DNA of 36,007 nt from DATAMF01 sp964472565 (lineage in GTDB: Bacteria > Chloroflexota > Anaerolineae > Aggregatilineales > Aggregatilineaceae): contig CAYYNB010000050.1 of assembly GCA_964472565.1 (NCBI GenBank), positions 1 through 36,007 of the forward strand. The letters are read 5' to 3'. The position numbers and the translations under genes are program-made. This document shows, in pieces, positions 1 through 6,899 of the stretch (within the stretch, counting starts at the first letter, position 1; each line of letters opens with the position of its first letter). The notes under the pieces are model-generated. The model searched no databases and had not been told where the DNA came from. It saw only the letters and a list, made by a program, of their open reading frames with translations.

Positions 1-4
1 CTAT

Positions 5-76
5 CCCCCGGCCCCTTTCCCCGCGCGCGGAGAAAGGGGAGCAAAGCGGGCGGGGCGTATCGCAATACGCCCCTAC
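5..76. repeat. GC-rich palindromic repeat, copy A (REP-like)
   Basis: Two stems sit in tandem. Positions 12-25 and 26-39 form a 14-bp inverted pair with one mismatch, starting CCCCTTTC and ending GAAAGGGG. Positions 52-60 and 65-73 form a perfect 9-bp stem (GGGGCGTAT/ATACGCCCC). The unit starts CCCCCGGCCCC and ends GCCCCTAC. A related unit follows at 115-178 and an inverted relative lies at 35629-35654. The form resembles dispersed intergenic palindromes mobilised by REP-associated transposases, one of which is encoded at 4936-5418; that link is inference. Confidence 0.6.
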
Positions 77-114
77 GAGGAGCCGTTGATCTGCGCCTCA
101 AAAGATGTACCCGA

Positions 115-178
115 CCCCCGGCCCCTTCCCGCAAGCAGGCAGGGGAAAAAAGCGGGCGCAGCAGCGCCGCGCCCCTAC
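115..178. repeat. GC-rich palindromic repeat, copy B (REP-like)
   Basis: This diverged second copy of the unit at 5-76 has the same CCCCCGGCCCCTT opening, an internal AGGGGAAAAAAGCGGGCG similar to the AGGGGAGCAAAGCGGGCG of copy A, and the same GCGCCCCTAC-like ending. Its stems are poorer than those of copy A. It lies just downstream of the stop codon of the minus-strand kinase gene. Confidence 0.5.
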
Positions 179-197
179 AAACCGCCTGTATTTCTGC

Positions 198-983
198 CTA
201 AATCAAACTGCGCGCCCGCGCCAGAATCGTCGCGCGCTCTTCCGCGATCTGTTCATACAGCCGCGCCGCCACAACCGGCAGTTCCCAGGCGGCGATCTCG
301 TCCAGCCCGCAGCCGCGCCGCGCCAGATACCGCTTCAGATATGTCTGGGCCAGCGTCTGGCGGGCGTGGGCCGTCACCCAGCGTTTGATCCGGCTTGGTT
401 CGGGCAGCGGTTCGCCCATTGTCAGCAGCACCAGCGTCCGCGCCACGTCCGCCGCCGGATTGCCCCGCGAGGCATCGAGCCAGTCAATAATCACCGGCCC
501 TCGTTTTGTCAGCACAATATTATCCGGGTGAAAATCCCCATGACACAGCGCCGATCCGCCGCCCAATTCATCCAGCCGCTTCAGGGCCGCGATCTTGACC
601 TCGTCGGGGCTGTCCGCCCGCCGAATCCGCTGGCGATAGCGTTCGTGCCCGTCGATGAGTCCCTGCACCACCTGGACCTCATGCATCTGAGCGTGGAGAT
701 CGGCCAACTGGCGCGCCAGTGTGATCAGGCTCCACGGTTTGCCGGTTAACACATGCAGCATCGTCGGCCCGTCTACCCGCTCATAGATCAGCCCATAACG
801 CCCGTCTGTCTTAACGATCTCATACACTTTCGGCACCGGCAAGCCGTGTTCGTGCGCCACGCGCGTATTCTGCGCCTCGACTTCGATTGTCTCACGCGGC
901 ATCCAGTCCTGAAACAGTTTCAGCACGCGCCCGTCATCCCGCGCGTAAATATCCGCTGTTCGCCCTTGTCCGATCCGTTCCAT
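198..983 (-). CDS. Aminoglycoside phosphotransferase (APH)-family kinase
   Basis: A cytoplasmic small-molecule kinase of the APH/choline kinase fold, 261 residues. The catalytic loop HGDFHPDN is at residues 148-155 (Asp150 the expected base, Asn155 a metal ligand) and the metal-binding IIDW has Asp167. The N-terminal GQGRTADIY matches the nucleotide-binding loop. I chose the ATG at 983 because a GGAGGT ribosome site lies 7 bases upstream; a GTG at 992 overlaps that site. Its substrate cannot be told from sequence: family members phosphorylate aminoglycosides, homoserine, choline or sugars, and a resistance role should not be assumed. It is transcribed away from the gene at 1076. Confidence 0.85.
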   Translation of the reverse strand: MERIGQGRTADIYARDDGRVLKLFQDWMPRETIEVEAQNTRVAHEHGLPVPKVYEIVKTDGRYGLIYERVDGPTMLHVLTGKPWSLITLARQLADLHAQMHEVQVVQGLIDGHERYRQRIRRADSPDEVKIAALKRLDELGGGSALCHGDFHPDNIVLTKRGPVIIDWLDASRGNPAADVARTLVLLTMGEPLPEPSRIKRWVTAHARQTLAQTYLKRYLARRGCGLDEIAAWELPVVAARLYEQIAEERATILARARSLI

Positions 984-1033
984 GGTCAGCACCTCCGACT
1001 CGTCCGCAGTATAGCACCGCCGCGCTGAAGACG

Positions 1034-1039
1034 TATAAT
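1034..1039 (+). promoter_or_regulatory. Candidate -10 box (TATAAT) for the 1076 gene
   Basis: A perfect TATAAT lies 36 bases before the ATG at 1076, in the divergent gap between the kinase gene and this operon. No good -35 hexamer is seen at 16-18 bases upstream, so the call rests on the -10 alone. Confidence 0.35.
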
Positions 1040-1075
1040 GAATGAGAGGTGTAAACTGACAAGGAGGATTGTCCG

Positions 1076-1558
1076 ATGAGTGATCCGATCCAGGAACTGG
1101 CCGAAGCCCAGCGCCGCGAGGAAGCGCGCGACAATGAACGCCTTCAGCGTCACCAGGAAGCCGTTCAAGCCTTTCAAGCGGCTCACCCGCGCCGCTGGTC
1201 GGCTGAAATCCGTTTTATCCTCACCCGCCTGCTGATCATCGAAGCTGTGATTCTGGCGGTGGTTGCCCTGCTCTATTATGGGCTGCTGCAAGGCCGCGAC
1301 TCCGGTGAGTTTTCGATGGCGATCTTAGTTGCTGGCGTTTTCATCTTCTGCATCGGCCCCTTCAGCTTAGTTGGCACGTGGGGCAACACGCGCAGTTGGA
1401 CCTACCAGTATGCCCGCACGATGGAAAACAACAGCGCCCAGCAGCGTTTTAACCAGGATCGAAGCGATGTTCAAAAGAGTGTGGGGTTGTTCCTGCCCTG
1501 TCTTTTGATCGGCATCTGCACCATGCTGTTCGCCGTTCTGGTTAACATCCTGCTATGA
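1076..1558 (+). CDS. Membrane protein of unknown function
   Basis: A 160-residue protein. Residues 1-45 are charged and Gln/Arg/Glu-rich, probably a cytoplasmic helix. Three hydrophobic segments follow at about 50-70, 78-98 and 136-159. No family is recognised. The start is well supported by AAGGAGGA 6-8 bases upstream of the ATG. The stop overlaps the next start as ATGA at 1555-1558, so translation is probably coupled to the Nudix hydrolase gene. Nothing visible shows a function beyond an inner-membrane location. Confidence 0.8.
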   Translation: MSDPIQELAEAQRREEARDNERLQRHQEAVQAFQAAHPRRWSAEIRFILTRLLIIEAVILAVVALLYYGLLQGRDSGEFSMAILVAGVFIFCIGPFSLVGTWGNTRSWTYQYARTMENNSAQQRFNQDRSDVQKSVGLFLPCLLIGICTMLFAVLVNILL

Positions 1559-2040
1559 TCCCGGCGATCACGGTTTGCGTCGGTGCCGTCGTTCGCCGCG
1601 AAGATCGGGTGTTGTGGGTCCGCCAAACTTACGGCGAGCAGCTCGCCGGCGTCTGGACGCTGCCCTGGGGTTACGTGGATGGCGTTGATCCCAACCACCA
1701 GCTTGAACCGCCGCACCTGGCTGCCCTGCGCGAAGTATTGGAAGAAGGCGGCATCACCGCCGAAATCGAAGGGCTGCTTGGCTTGCAGAATCATGCCGCC
1801 CCCGATGGTGATCTCCGCCTCTACCTGCTCTATCTGTGCCAGCATCGCAGCGGCGATCCCACGCCCGATGGTCACGAAACCGACCGCGCCGCCTATTTTT
1901 CGCTCGATGATCTGATCGCGCTGCCCGATCCCATTGATGATTTTTGTGCGTGGTTGGTGCGGCGCGTGCTGCGCGGCGAGTGTCACCTGATCGCGCCCAA
2001 CCTGGACAATCCCTACGCGCCCCATGCAGCCTTTTTATGA
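1555..2040 (+). CDS. Nudix hydrolase
   Basis: A 161-residue Nudix-fold pyrophosphohydrolase, acting on a nucleoside diphosphate linked to another group. The catalytic helix is clear: REVLEEGG at residues 59-66, preceded by Glu51 at the expected 7-residue spacing. The Nudix-box glycine is 8 residues before Glu51 rather than the usual 6, so the loop carries about two extra residues (DPNHQ region). The Gly-Val-Trp-Thr-Leu-Pro-Trp-Gly strand before it is typical of MutT/ADP-ribose-type members. The substrate is not predictable. The gene overlaps the upstream membrane-protein gene by 4 bases and is followed closely by the secreted protease gene. Confidence 0.88.
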   Translation: MIPAITVCVGAVVRREDRVLWVRQTYGEQLAGVWTLPWGYVDGVDPNHQLEPPHLAALREVLEEGGITAEIEGLLGLQNHAAPDGDLRLYLLYLCQHRSGDPTPDGHETDRAAYFSLDDLIALPDPIDDFCAWLVRRVLRGECHLIAPNLDNPYAPHAAFL

Positions 2041-2079
2041 TTTGTGGTAAATTTGGATGACACACAAGGAGCTAAAAGC

Positions 2080-3528
2080 ATGCGCCAGATGAAGTGGTTG
2101 TTCGGGGTGATGATGGTTTTCCTCCTGGTTCCGGGCAGGACATCCACCGCCCAGCAGGACACCGCCTGGCGCTGCGTCCAACCCAACGGGCAGATGCCCC
2201 TGACCGTCTACACGGAACCGGATTTTTCCGCGCCGCTGGTCGCCACCATCCCGCCGGAGGAGACGCTCGAAGCCGATTATGCCCGCCTGGAAAGCCCGCT
2301 GCTCGACTATAACTGGGTTTGGGTCCGCAGCGAGGCCGGGGAAGGCTGGACTGTAACCGCCCGCCTGAGTCCCTGTGCCGTCGAATACACCAGTTCGACA
2401 CATGATGTCGTTTTGCAAGAGGTCAACCAGGATGGGACGCTGGATCATCTCGAAGTCGAAGCCGTCGCCCGCTCCGTTGTGATGCTGCTCAATGTGCAAA
2501 ATGGTGATCCGGTTTCGTCGGGAACCGGCACGATCATCAGCCCTGATGGTCTGATTCTGACCAATGCGCACGTCGTCGAAGGGGCCGATTTTATGGTGGT
2601 TGGCATGCTCACCGACATCAATGATCGCCCCGACCCGCGCTATGTGGCCGAAGTCACCAGCGTGGATGAGGAATTTGATGTGGCGCTGGTCGCTATCCGC
2701 TATGACAGCAACGGCGGGGAAATCCCCCCCGACACCTTGAATCTGCCTTATCTCCCGGCGACGCTGCCCGCCGCCGAGGTCTTTCGCGGTGATCCGGTTT
2801 ATATTTTCGGTTATCCCGGCATCGGCAACGATTATCTGGTGATGACCAGCGGCACCATTGTCACCGTCGAAAACGGCACGGTGAACGAAGACCGGCTGCC
2901 GGTCTGGTACCGCACCGATGCGGAAATCGCCCCCGGCAACAGCGGCGGTTTAGCGGTCAACGGCAATGGTGAATTTGTGGGCGTGCCCACGCTGGTTTCG
3001 TCCGAAACCGAAACCGGAGGCCGCCTGGGTGTGATCCGCCCGGTTCAGGTGGCGCTCACTGCCGCCCTGTATGACCAGACCAGTATGGTGATCGCCCCCG
3101 CCGCGCCGCCGCCCGATCAGGTCGCCGTCGAATTGCAGACCGTCGAAACCGAACACAACGTGATCAGAGGCGATCTACCCGGCCTCCAGATTCATCTGTC
3201 CTTTGCGATCTTCGGCTGGCAGGGCCAGAACGCGAATGTCACCGTCCGTTTTTACCAGGATGACGCCGCGCTGACTCCGTTGGTCAATTCCAAAGCACCC
3301 GGCCAATACCGCGATAAAAACGATGTCGTGATCACCACGGTTCCCATTGCGCCCTGCTGCGCAGAAACCATCTACGACGATTTGCAGCTTTTCCTGCCCT
3401 ACACCGCGCTGGGACTGCCGCCCGGCGAACACCGCCTGAAATATGAAGTGGTGGTGTCCAATGACGAATTTGCCTGGGAGCGCTCGCTCACGTGGCAGCA
3501 TTTGTTATACACGCGCCGCGCGCCGTAG
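2080..3528 (+). CDS. Secreted trypsin-like serine protease with N-terminal SH3-like region
   Basis: A 482-residue exported protease. Residues 1-24 form a signal peptide (Arg/Lys start, hydrophobic core, STA-QQ cleavage region). Residues about 30-105 resemble an SH3-like domain (VYTEPDFSAPLVATIPP pattern). The protease domain follows, with triad His164 (TNAHVVEG), Asp200 (EEFDVALVAI) and Ser288 (APGNSGG), as in the HtrA/DegP-type S1 group. No PDZ domain is seen; the C-terminal 110 residues look like a beta-sandwich with a Cys-Cys pair. The ATG at 2080 has AAGGAG 8 bases upstream; the GTG at 2044 would put extra charged residues before the signal peptide. It probably degrades or processes proteins outside the membrane. 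Confidence 0.88.
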   Translation: MRQMKWLFGVMMVFLLVPGRTSTAQQDTAWRCVQPNGQMPLTVYTEPDFSAPLVATIPPEETLEADYARLESPLLDYNWVWVRSEAGEGWTVTARLSPCAVEYTSSTHDVVLQEVNQDGTLDHLEVEAVARSVVMLLNVQNGDPVSSGTGTIISPDGLILTNAHVVEGADFMVVGMLTDINDRPDPRYVAEVTSVDEEFDVALVAIRYDSNGGEIPPDTLNLPYLPATLPAAEVFRGDPVYIFGYPGIGNDYLVMTSGTIVTVENGTVNEDRLPVWYRTDAEIAPGNSGGLAVNGNGEFVGVPTLVSSETETGGRLGVIRPVQVALTAALYDQTSMVIAPAAPPPDQVAVELQTVETEHNVIRGDLPGLQIHLSFAIFGWQGQNANVTVRFYQDDAALTPLVNSKAPGQYRDKNDVVITTVPIAPCCAETIYDDLQLFLPYTALGLPPGEHRLKYEVVVSNDEFAWERSLTWQHLLYTRRAP

Positions 3529-3536
3529 GAGCCTCG

Positions 3537-4856
3537 ATGCGCTTCGTTTGCGTTTTGATCGCGCTGGGGGCGGTCTTCATCCCCGCCGCCCCGCCCATTG
3601 ATCGCCTCGTGATCCAGGAATGGGACGGTGATCTGTACTTCTACAGTGCCAATGCCGACGGCCAGCTTACCCCGCTGACCACGCTGACCGATTTTCTCCT
3701 GGAGCAAGGCCCCGGCTTCAGCAGCGGGAACTGGCGCATTTTCCAAATCCCGAATATCGCGGTGTCGCCTGATGGGCGGCATATTGCGTTAACGGCCAGC
3801 GGCCCCGGCGGGCAGCCCGCCCTGTTTTTATATACCGTAGGTGAAACCGAACTGCATCAGGTTGAGGTGCCCGGCGAAGGCACTCTGAAATGGTCGCCCG
3901 ACAGCCGGATGATTTTGTTATGCCCGGCGGGACTGGCCTACAATGGAAGCCCACGCACCGTCCGCGACTACTACCTGTATGATCTCACCGCCGACACGCT
4001 CACATTGTTCGCCCCGACTCCCAACACCGCCGGGTATGTGTGGCTGCCCGACAGCAGCGGTTTTGTCGGTCATACCACCCACTGCATCGATTACCTTTGC
4101 ACCGATGAGTTAGTGATGATTGACCGCGACGGGCAAAATCCCCGGCAGCTTACCGACACCCGCGCCCAGTTGCCGCCCAATTTAGCCGGAGACGATCTGT
4201 GGTGCGGCATCCGTAATCCGGTGTGGTCGGCGGCGAATGCCCGCTTTTATTACGTGCTGCGCTGCGATCCGTCCGGCACGGACTGGTACATGGGCCACGA
4301 TAATCTGTATTCCGTCGGACTCGAAGGTGATAACCGCCTGGAACTGAATCTGGCGGCGCTCTACCCCGGTGACGACAATTTCCACCTCACCATTCACGCC
4401 ATCCATCCCACGCGCGGCGGCTGGATCGAAACGGTGGTGGAACGAGAATACGTCCGCGCGGGCCAGATGCAGGTCGATGTCCAGCTTTTCCAACTCACCG
4501 CGCCGAAAAAATGGGAGATCATCTACTCAACATCGGAGCAAAGCGGGTTTATTTTCAACACGTCCGCCTTATCCGAACCGTATCTGGCGCTGAGTTACGG
4601 CGGGTACGATTCGAAGAGTCAACTGGCGGTCATCGATCTCACGACCCACGATACCGCCACCTGGGCCACACCGTCTATGCCGCTGGTGATGGAATGGCTG
4701 GGGCCGGATGTCTTGCAGTACACCGAATATTCGGGCAACTCGCGCGCCTATCTGAATGCGCCCGAAAAATCCCGCCGCCTGAACGTCGATACGGGCGCGT
4801 TTATCACCCTTTTTCCCGAATTAGAAGGAGCCGTATGGGTGCTGCCGCGCCAATAA
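3537..4856 (+). CDS. Secreted TolB-like beta-propeller protein
   Basis: A 439-residue exported protein. Residues 1-18 are a signal peptide (MRFVCVLIALGAVF then Pro/Ala). The rest has repeated PD40/TolB-like strands, for example VSPDGRHIALT, KWSPDSRMILL and VWLPDSSGFVG, spaced as propeller blades. No catalytic site is evident, so it is probably a binding or scaffold protein outside the membrane. The ATG at 3537 has AGGAG 5 bases upstream, overlapping the stop of the protease gene, so the two are probably translated from one message. A GTG at 3492 is in frame but overlaps the protease gene and spoils the signal peptide. Confidence 0.8.
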   Translation: MRFVCVLIALGAVFIPAAPPIDRLVIQEWDGDLYFYSANADGQLTPLTTLTDFLLEQGPGFSSGNWRIFQIPNIAVSPDGRHIALTASGPGGQPALFLYTVGETELHQVEVPGEGTLKWSPDSRMILLCPAGLAYNGSPRTVRDYYLYDLTADTLTLFAPTPNTAGYVWLPDSSGFVGHTTHCIDYLCTDELVMIDRDGQNPRQLTDTRAQLPPNLAGDDLWCGIRNPVWSAANARFYYVLRCDPSGTDWYMGHDNLYSVGLEGDNRLELNLAALYPGDDNFHLTIHAIHPTRGGWIETVVEREYVRAGQMQVDVQLFQLTAPKKWEIIYSTSEQSGFIFNTSALSEPYLALSYGGYDSKSQLAVIDLTTHDTATWATPSMPLVMEWLGPDVLQYTEYSGNSRAYLNAPEKSRRLNVDTGAFITLFPELEGAVWVLPRQ

Positions 4857-4935
4857 GCGGTACAAAGGCAGCCTCTCGCATCAAATTGCTAATTTGTGAT
4901 ACTATATGGTTACTGGAAATAGTTTGAGGGAGTCC

Positions 4936-5418
4936 ATGCATCGTCTGCGCCGCACACCTGCCTACGATTTTTCACAGATGAGTGCCTACTTCGTCACCGT
5001 TGCGGTCAATCGAGGCGAATCGGTTTTGGGCGATGTGGTCAACAACAATGTCTGGCTGACCGACACTGGCCAGGCCGTCACCCAGACCTGGGATTCCCTG
5101 CCCGCCGCGCTGCCCTGGGTGATCCCCGATAGTTTTGTCGTCATGCCGAATCACGTTCACGGTGTGGTGATCATGCCGCGCCAGGAAAACCCGCTGCCCT
5201 CGCTTGAAGCCGTCCTGCGCGCCTTCAAATCCCTGTCCACCCTGGCCTGCAATGGGCAGTTAGGGCGCACAGGGGGCCGTTTCTGGCAGCACGGTTTCGA
5301 GTATCACCTGCTGAACGACGAATCCGAGTTGAAGCGCGCCCGCCAGTATATCACCGAAGACCCCGCCCGCTGGGATGAAGATGATTATAATCCGGCGCGT
5401 GTCGCTGAAGTCAATTGA
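4936..5418 (+). CDS. REP-associated tyrosine transposase (Y1/HUH family)
   Basis: A single-strand DNA transposase-like protein of 160 residues with the HUH nuclease fold. The metal-binding His-x-His is H73-V74-H75 in MPNHVHGVV; the candidate catalytic tyrosine is Y123 in FWQHGFEYHLL; the tail QYITEDPARW matches the YIxxNPxxW family ending. The start RRTPAYDFSQMSAYFVTVAV is typical of chromosomal RAYT proteins rather than IS200. The ATG at 4936 has GAGGGAG 4 bases upstream; the ATG at 4906 lacks a site. Its gene overlaps the next as TGATG. No flanking IS ends are seen, so it is probably a domesticated RAYT that acts on dispersed palindromes such as those at 5-178 and 35519-35654 (inference). 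Confidence 0.87.
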   Translation: MHRLRRTPAYDFSQMSAYFVTVAVNRGESVLGDVVNNNVWLTDTGQAVTQTWDSLPAALPWVIPDSFVVMPNHVHGVVIMPRQENPLPSLEAVLRAFKSLSTLACNGQLGRTGGRFWQHGFEYHLLNDESELKRARQYITEDPARWDEDDYNPARVAEVN

Positions 5419-6383
5419 TGCAAACGATCCGCTGGGGCATCATTGGCGTGGGAGATGTGACCGAAGTCAAAAGCGGTCCAGCCTTCCAAAAAGCCGAACA
5501 TTCCGCGCTGGTCGCTGTCATGCGCCGCAATGCAGATCGCGCTCGCGATTATGCCGAACGGCACAACGTCCCCAAATGGTATGACAATGCCGACGACCTG
5601 ATCCACGATCCCGAAGTCGATGCGGTCTATATTGCCACCCCACCCGACTTCCACGCCGAATACACCTATCGCGTGGCGGGCGCAGGCAAACCCGTCTACG
5701 TCGAAAAACCAATGGCGCGCACCTTTAGCGAGTGCCGCAGCATGATCGACGCCTGCGCGCACGTGCCGCTGTTTGTCGCGTATTACCGCCGCGCGCTGCC
5801 CCGCTTTCTGAAGATCAAGGAACTTCTCGACTCCGGCGTGATCGGTGAAGTCCGCCACGTGCATATCACGCTGATCAAGTCGCCCGACGCTAATCTCGAC
5901 CCACAGCAGCTCCCCTGGCGCGTCCTCCCGGACGTGGCTGGCGGCGGCCTGTTCGTCGATCTCGCCGCGCATACCCTCGATTTTCTCGATTATGCGCTTG
6001 GCCCGATCCGATCCGCGTGCGGTTACGCGTCCAATCAGGCGCATCTCTACCCCGCAGATGACATCGTGAGCGGCAGTTTTGCCTTTGAGTCCGGCGTCCA
6101 GGGCACAGGCTTCTGGTGCTTCACCGGATTCCAGTCCGTCGATCAGACCGACATCATCGGCGCTGCCGGACAGATCAGCTTTTCGTCCTTCGATACGTCA
6201 CCCATCCGCCTGCAAACCGCCAGCGGTTATACTGAGTTTGTCATTGACAATCCGCTGCACATCCAGCAGCCCTTGATCCAGTTGATCGTCAACGATCTGA
6301 ACGGCCTCGGCCCCGCGCCGAGCACAGGCGAAACGGCGGCCCGCACCTCTTGGGTAATGGATCAAATCATGCAAAAGCGGTAA
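5418..6383 (+). CDS. Gfo/Idh/MocA-family NAD(P)-dependent oxidoreductase
   Basis: A 321-residue sugar- or inositol-type dehydrogenase. The Rossmann loop GIIGVGDVTE is at residues 7-16, and the family signature EKP is at 96-98 (VYVEKPMA), with Lys97 expected at the active site. The C-terminal half is the alpha/beta substrate domain (GGGLFVDLAAHTLDFL carries the conserved Asp and His). The ATG at 5418 overlaps the transposase stop; a TTG codon just before it is also in frame. The substrate is not predictable. The insertion-like position after a RAYT gene suggests transcriptional read-through rather than shared function. Confidence 0.88.
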   Translation: MQTIRWGIIGVGDVTEVKSGPAFQKAEHSALVAVMRRNADRARDYAERHNVPKWYDNADDLIHDPEVDAVYIATPPDFHAEYTYRVAGAGKPVYVEKPMARTFSECRSMIDACAHVPLFVAYYRRALPRFLKIKELLDSGVIGEVRHVHITLIKSPDANLDPQQLPWRVLPDVAGGGLFVDLAAHTLDFLDYALGPIRSACGYASNQAHLYPADDIVSGSFAFESGVQGTGFWCFTGFQSVDQTDIIGAAGQISFSSFDTSPIRLQTASGYTEFVIDNPLHIQQPLIQLIVNDLNGLGPAPSTGETAARTSWVMDQIMQKR

Positions 6384-6460
6384 GATTTTCTAACCACGCC
6401 AAAACCCAATTTAGATCGTAACTAATGTGAATCTCAACCCTCAAACGCCGCATCTAATGC

Positions 6461-6466
6461 TATAAT
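6461..6466 (+). promoter_or_regulatory. Candidate extended -10 promoter (TGCTATAAT) for the antitoxin-like gene
   Basis: TATAAT at 6461-6466 is preceded by TGC at 6458-6460, giving an extended -10 box that does not need a strong -35. It lies 40 bases before the ATG at 6506. Confidence 0.5.
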
Positions 6467-6505
6467 CAGCGCTAGAATCGATTATGTGTTCTATGGAGCA
6501 TCAAG

Positions 6506-6712
6506 ATGGCTTCCGAACGAATCGCGGATATGACCTTACAGGAATTGCGCATCTTCATTGAGCGCGTGTTAGACGAGCGGCTTGAGCATGAAAATCGCTC
6601 GCAGCGCCGCAGCATCAATGAGGTATTAGCCTCCATGCGGGAAAATATCATCCGCCCCACAGCCAACCAACCATCAACGCTTCAATTGCTGCGCGAGGAT
6701 CGGGATCGATGA
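6506..6712 (+). CDS. VapB-type antitoxin-like small protein
   Basis: A 68-residue, mostly charged and helical protein. The beginning ADMTLQELRIFIERVLDERL and the ending LLREDRDR match a class of short antitoxin proteins found immediately upstream of PIN-domain toxins in Chloroflexota and Cyanobacteria (recalled family pattern, not searched). Its stop overlaps an ATG as ATGA at 6709-6712, the usual arrangement for translational coupling to a toxin. The toxin that follows is broken (6709-6873), so this would be an orphan antitoxin. TGGAGC 6 or so bases upstream may serve as ribosome site. Confidence 0.7.
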   Translation: MASERIADMTLQELRIFIERVLDERLEHENRSQRRSINEVLASMRENIIRPTANQPSTLQLLREDRDR

Positions 6713-6873
6713 GTGATGTATGATCCGTGCTGCCGCGCGCCCTAAAAATCGGTTCTATTGCTTTAGCTGAAGAACTGGCTTATCCATTAATTACAGTTGA
6801 AGAGCGTCAAACTCAAATTGCGCGTTTAGAAGGTATCACGATTAAACCGATTACCGATTTTTCAGCGTCTTAA
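6709..6873 (+). pseudogene. Remnant of a VapC-like PIN-domain toxin, internally deleted
   Basis: The ATG at 6709 overlaps the antitoxin stop and reads Met-Ser-Asp-Val before a TGA at 6721. In the same frame, 6748-6873 reads SIALAEELAYPLITVEERQ and continues to ITDFSAS and a TAA. This looks like the last 40 residues of a PIN-domain ribonuclease, where the conserved Asp/Glu-rich strand-helix end sits. A full VapC is about 130-140 residues, so roughly 90 central residues including most catalytic acids are gone. A GTG at 6727 could make a 48-residue product, but it would lack the active site. Confidence 0.72.
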
Positions 6874-6899
6874 CCGAATCCATTCCTGAGTGTCACACT

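Noticed and set aside
105..749. Plus-strand frame opposite the APH-family gene and through the repeats
   Set aside because: It crosses the palindromic repeats and is antisense to the kinase catalytic motifs.
198..983. Reading the APH-family kinase as an antibiotic-resistance gene
   Set aside because: The family motifs are present, but they are shared by kinases for many small molecules, and no resistance context is nearby.
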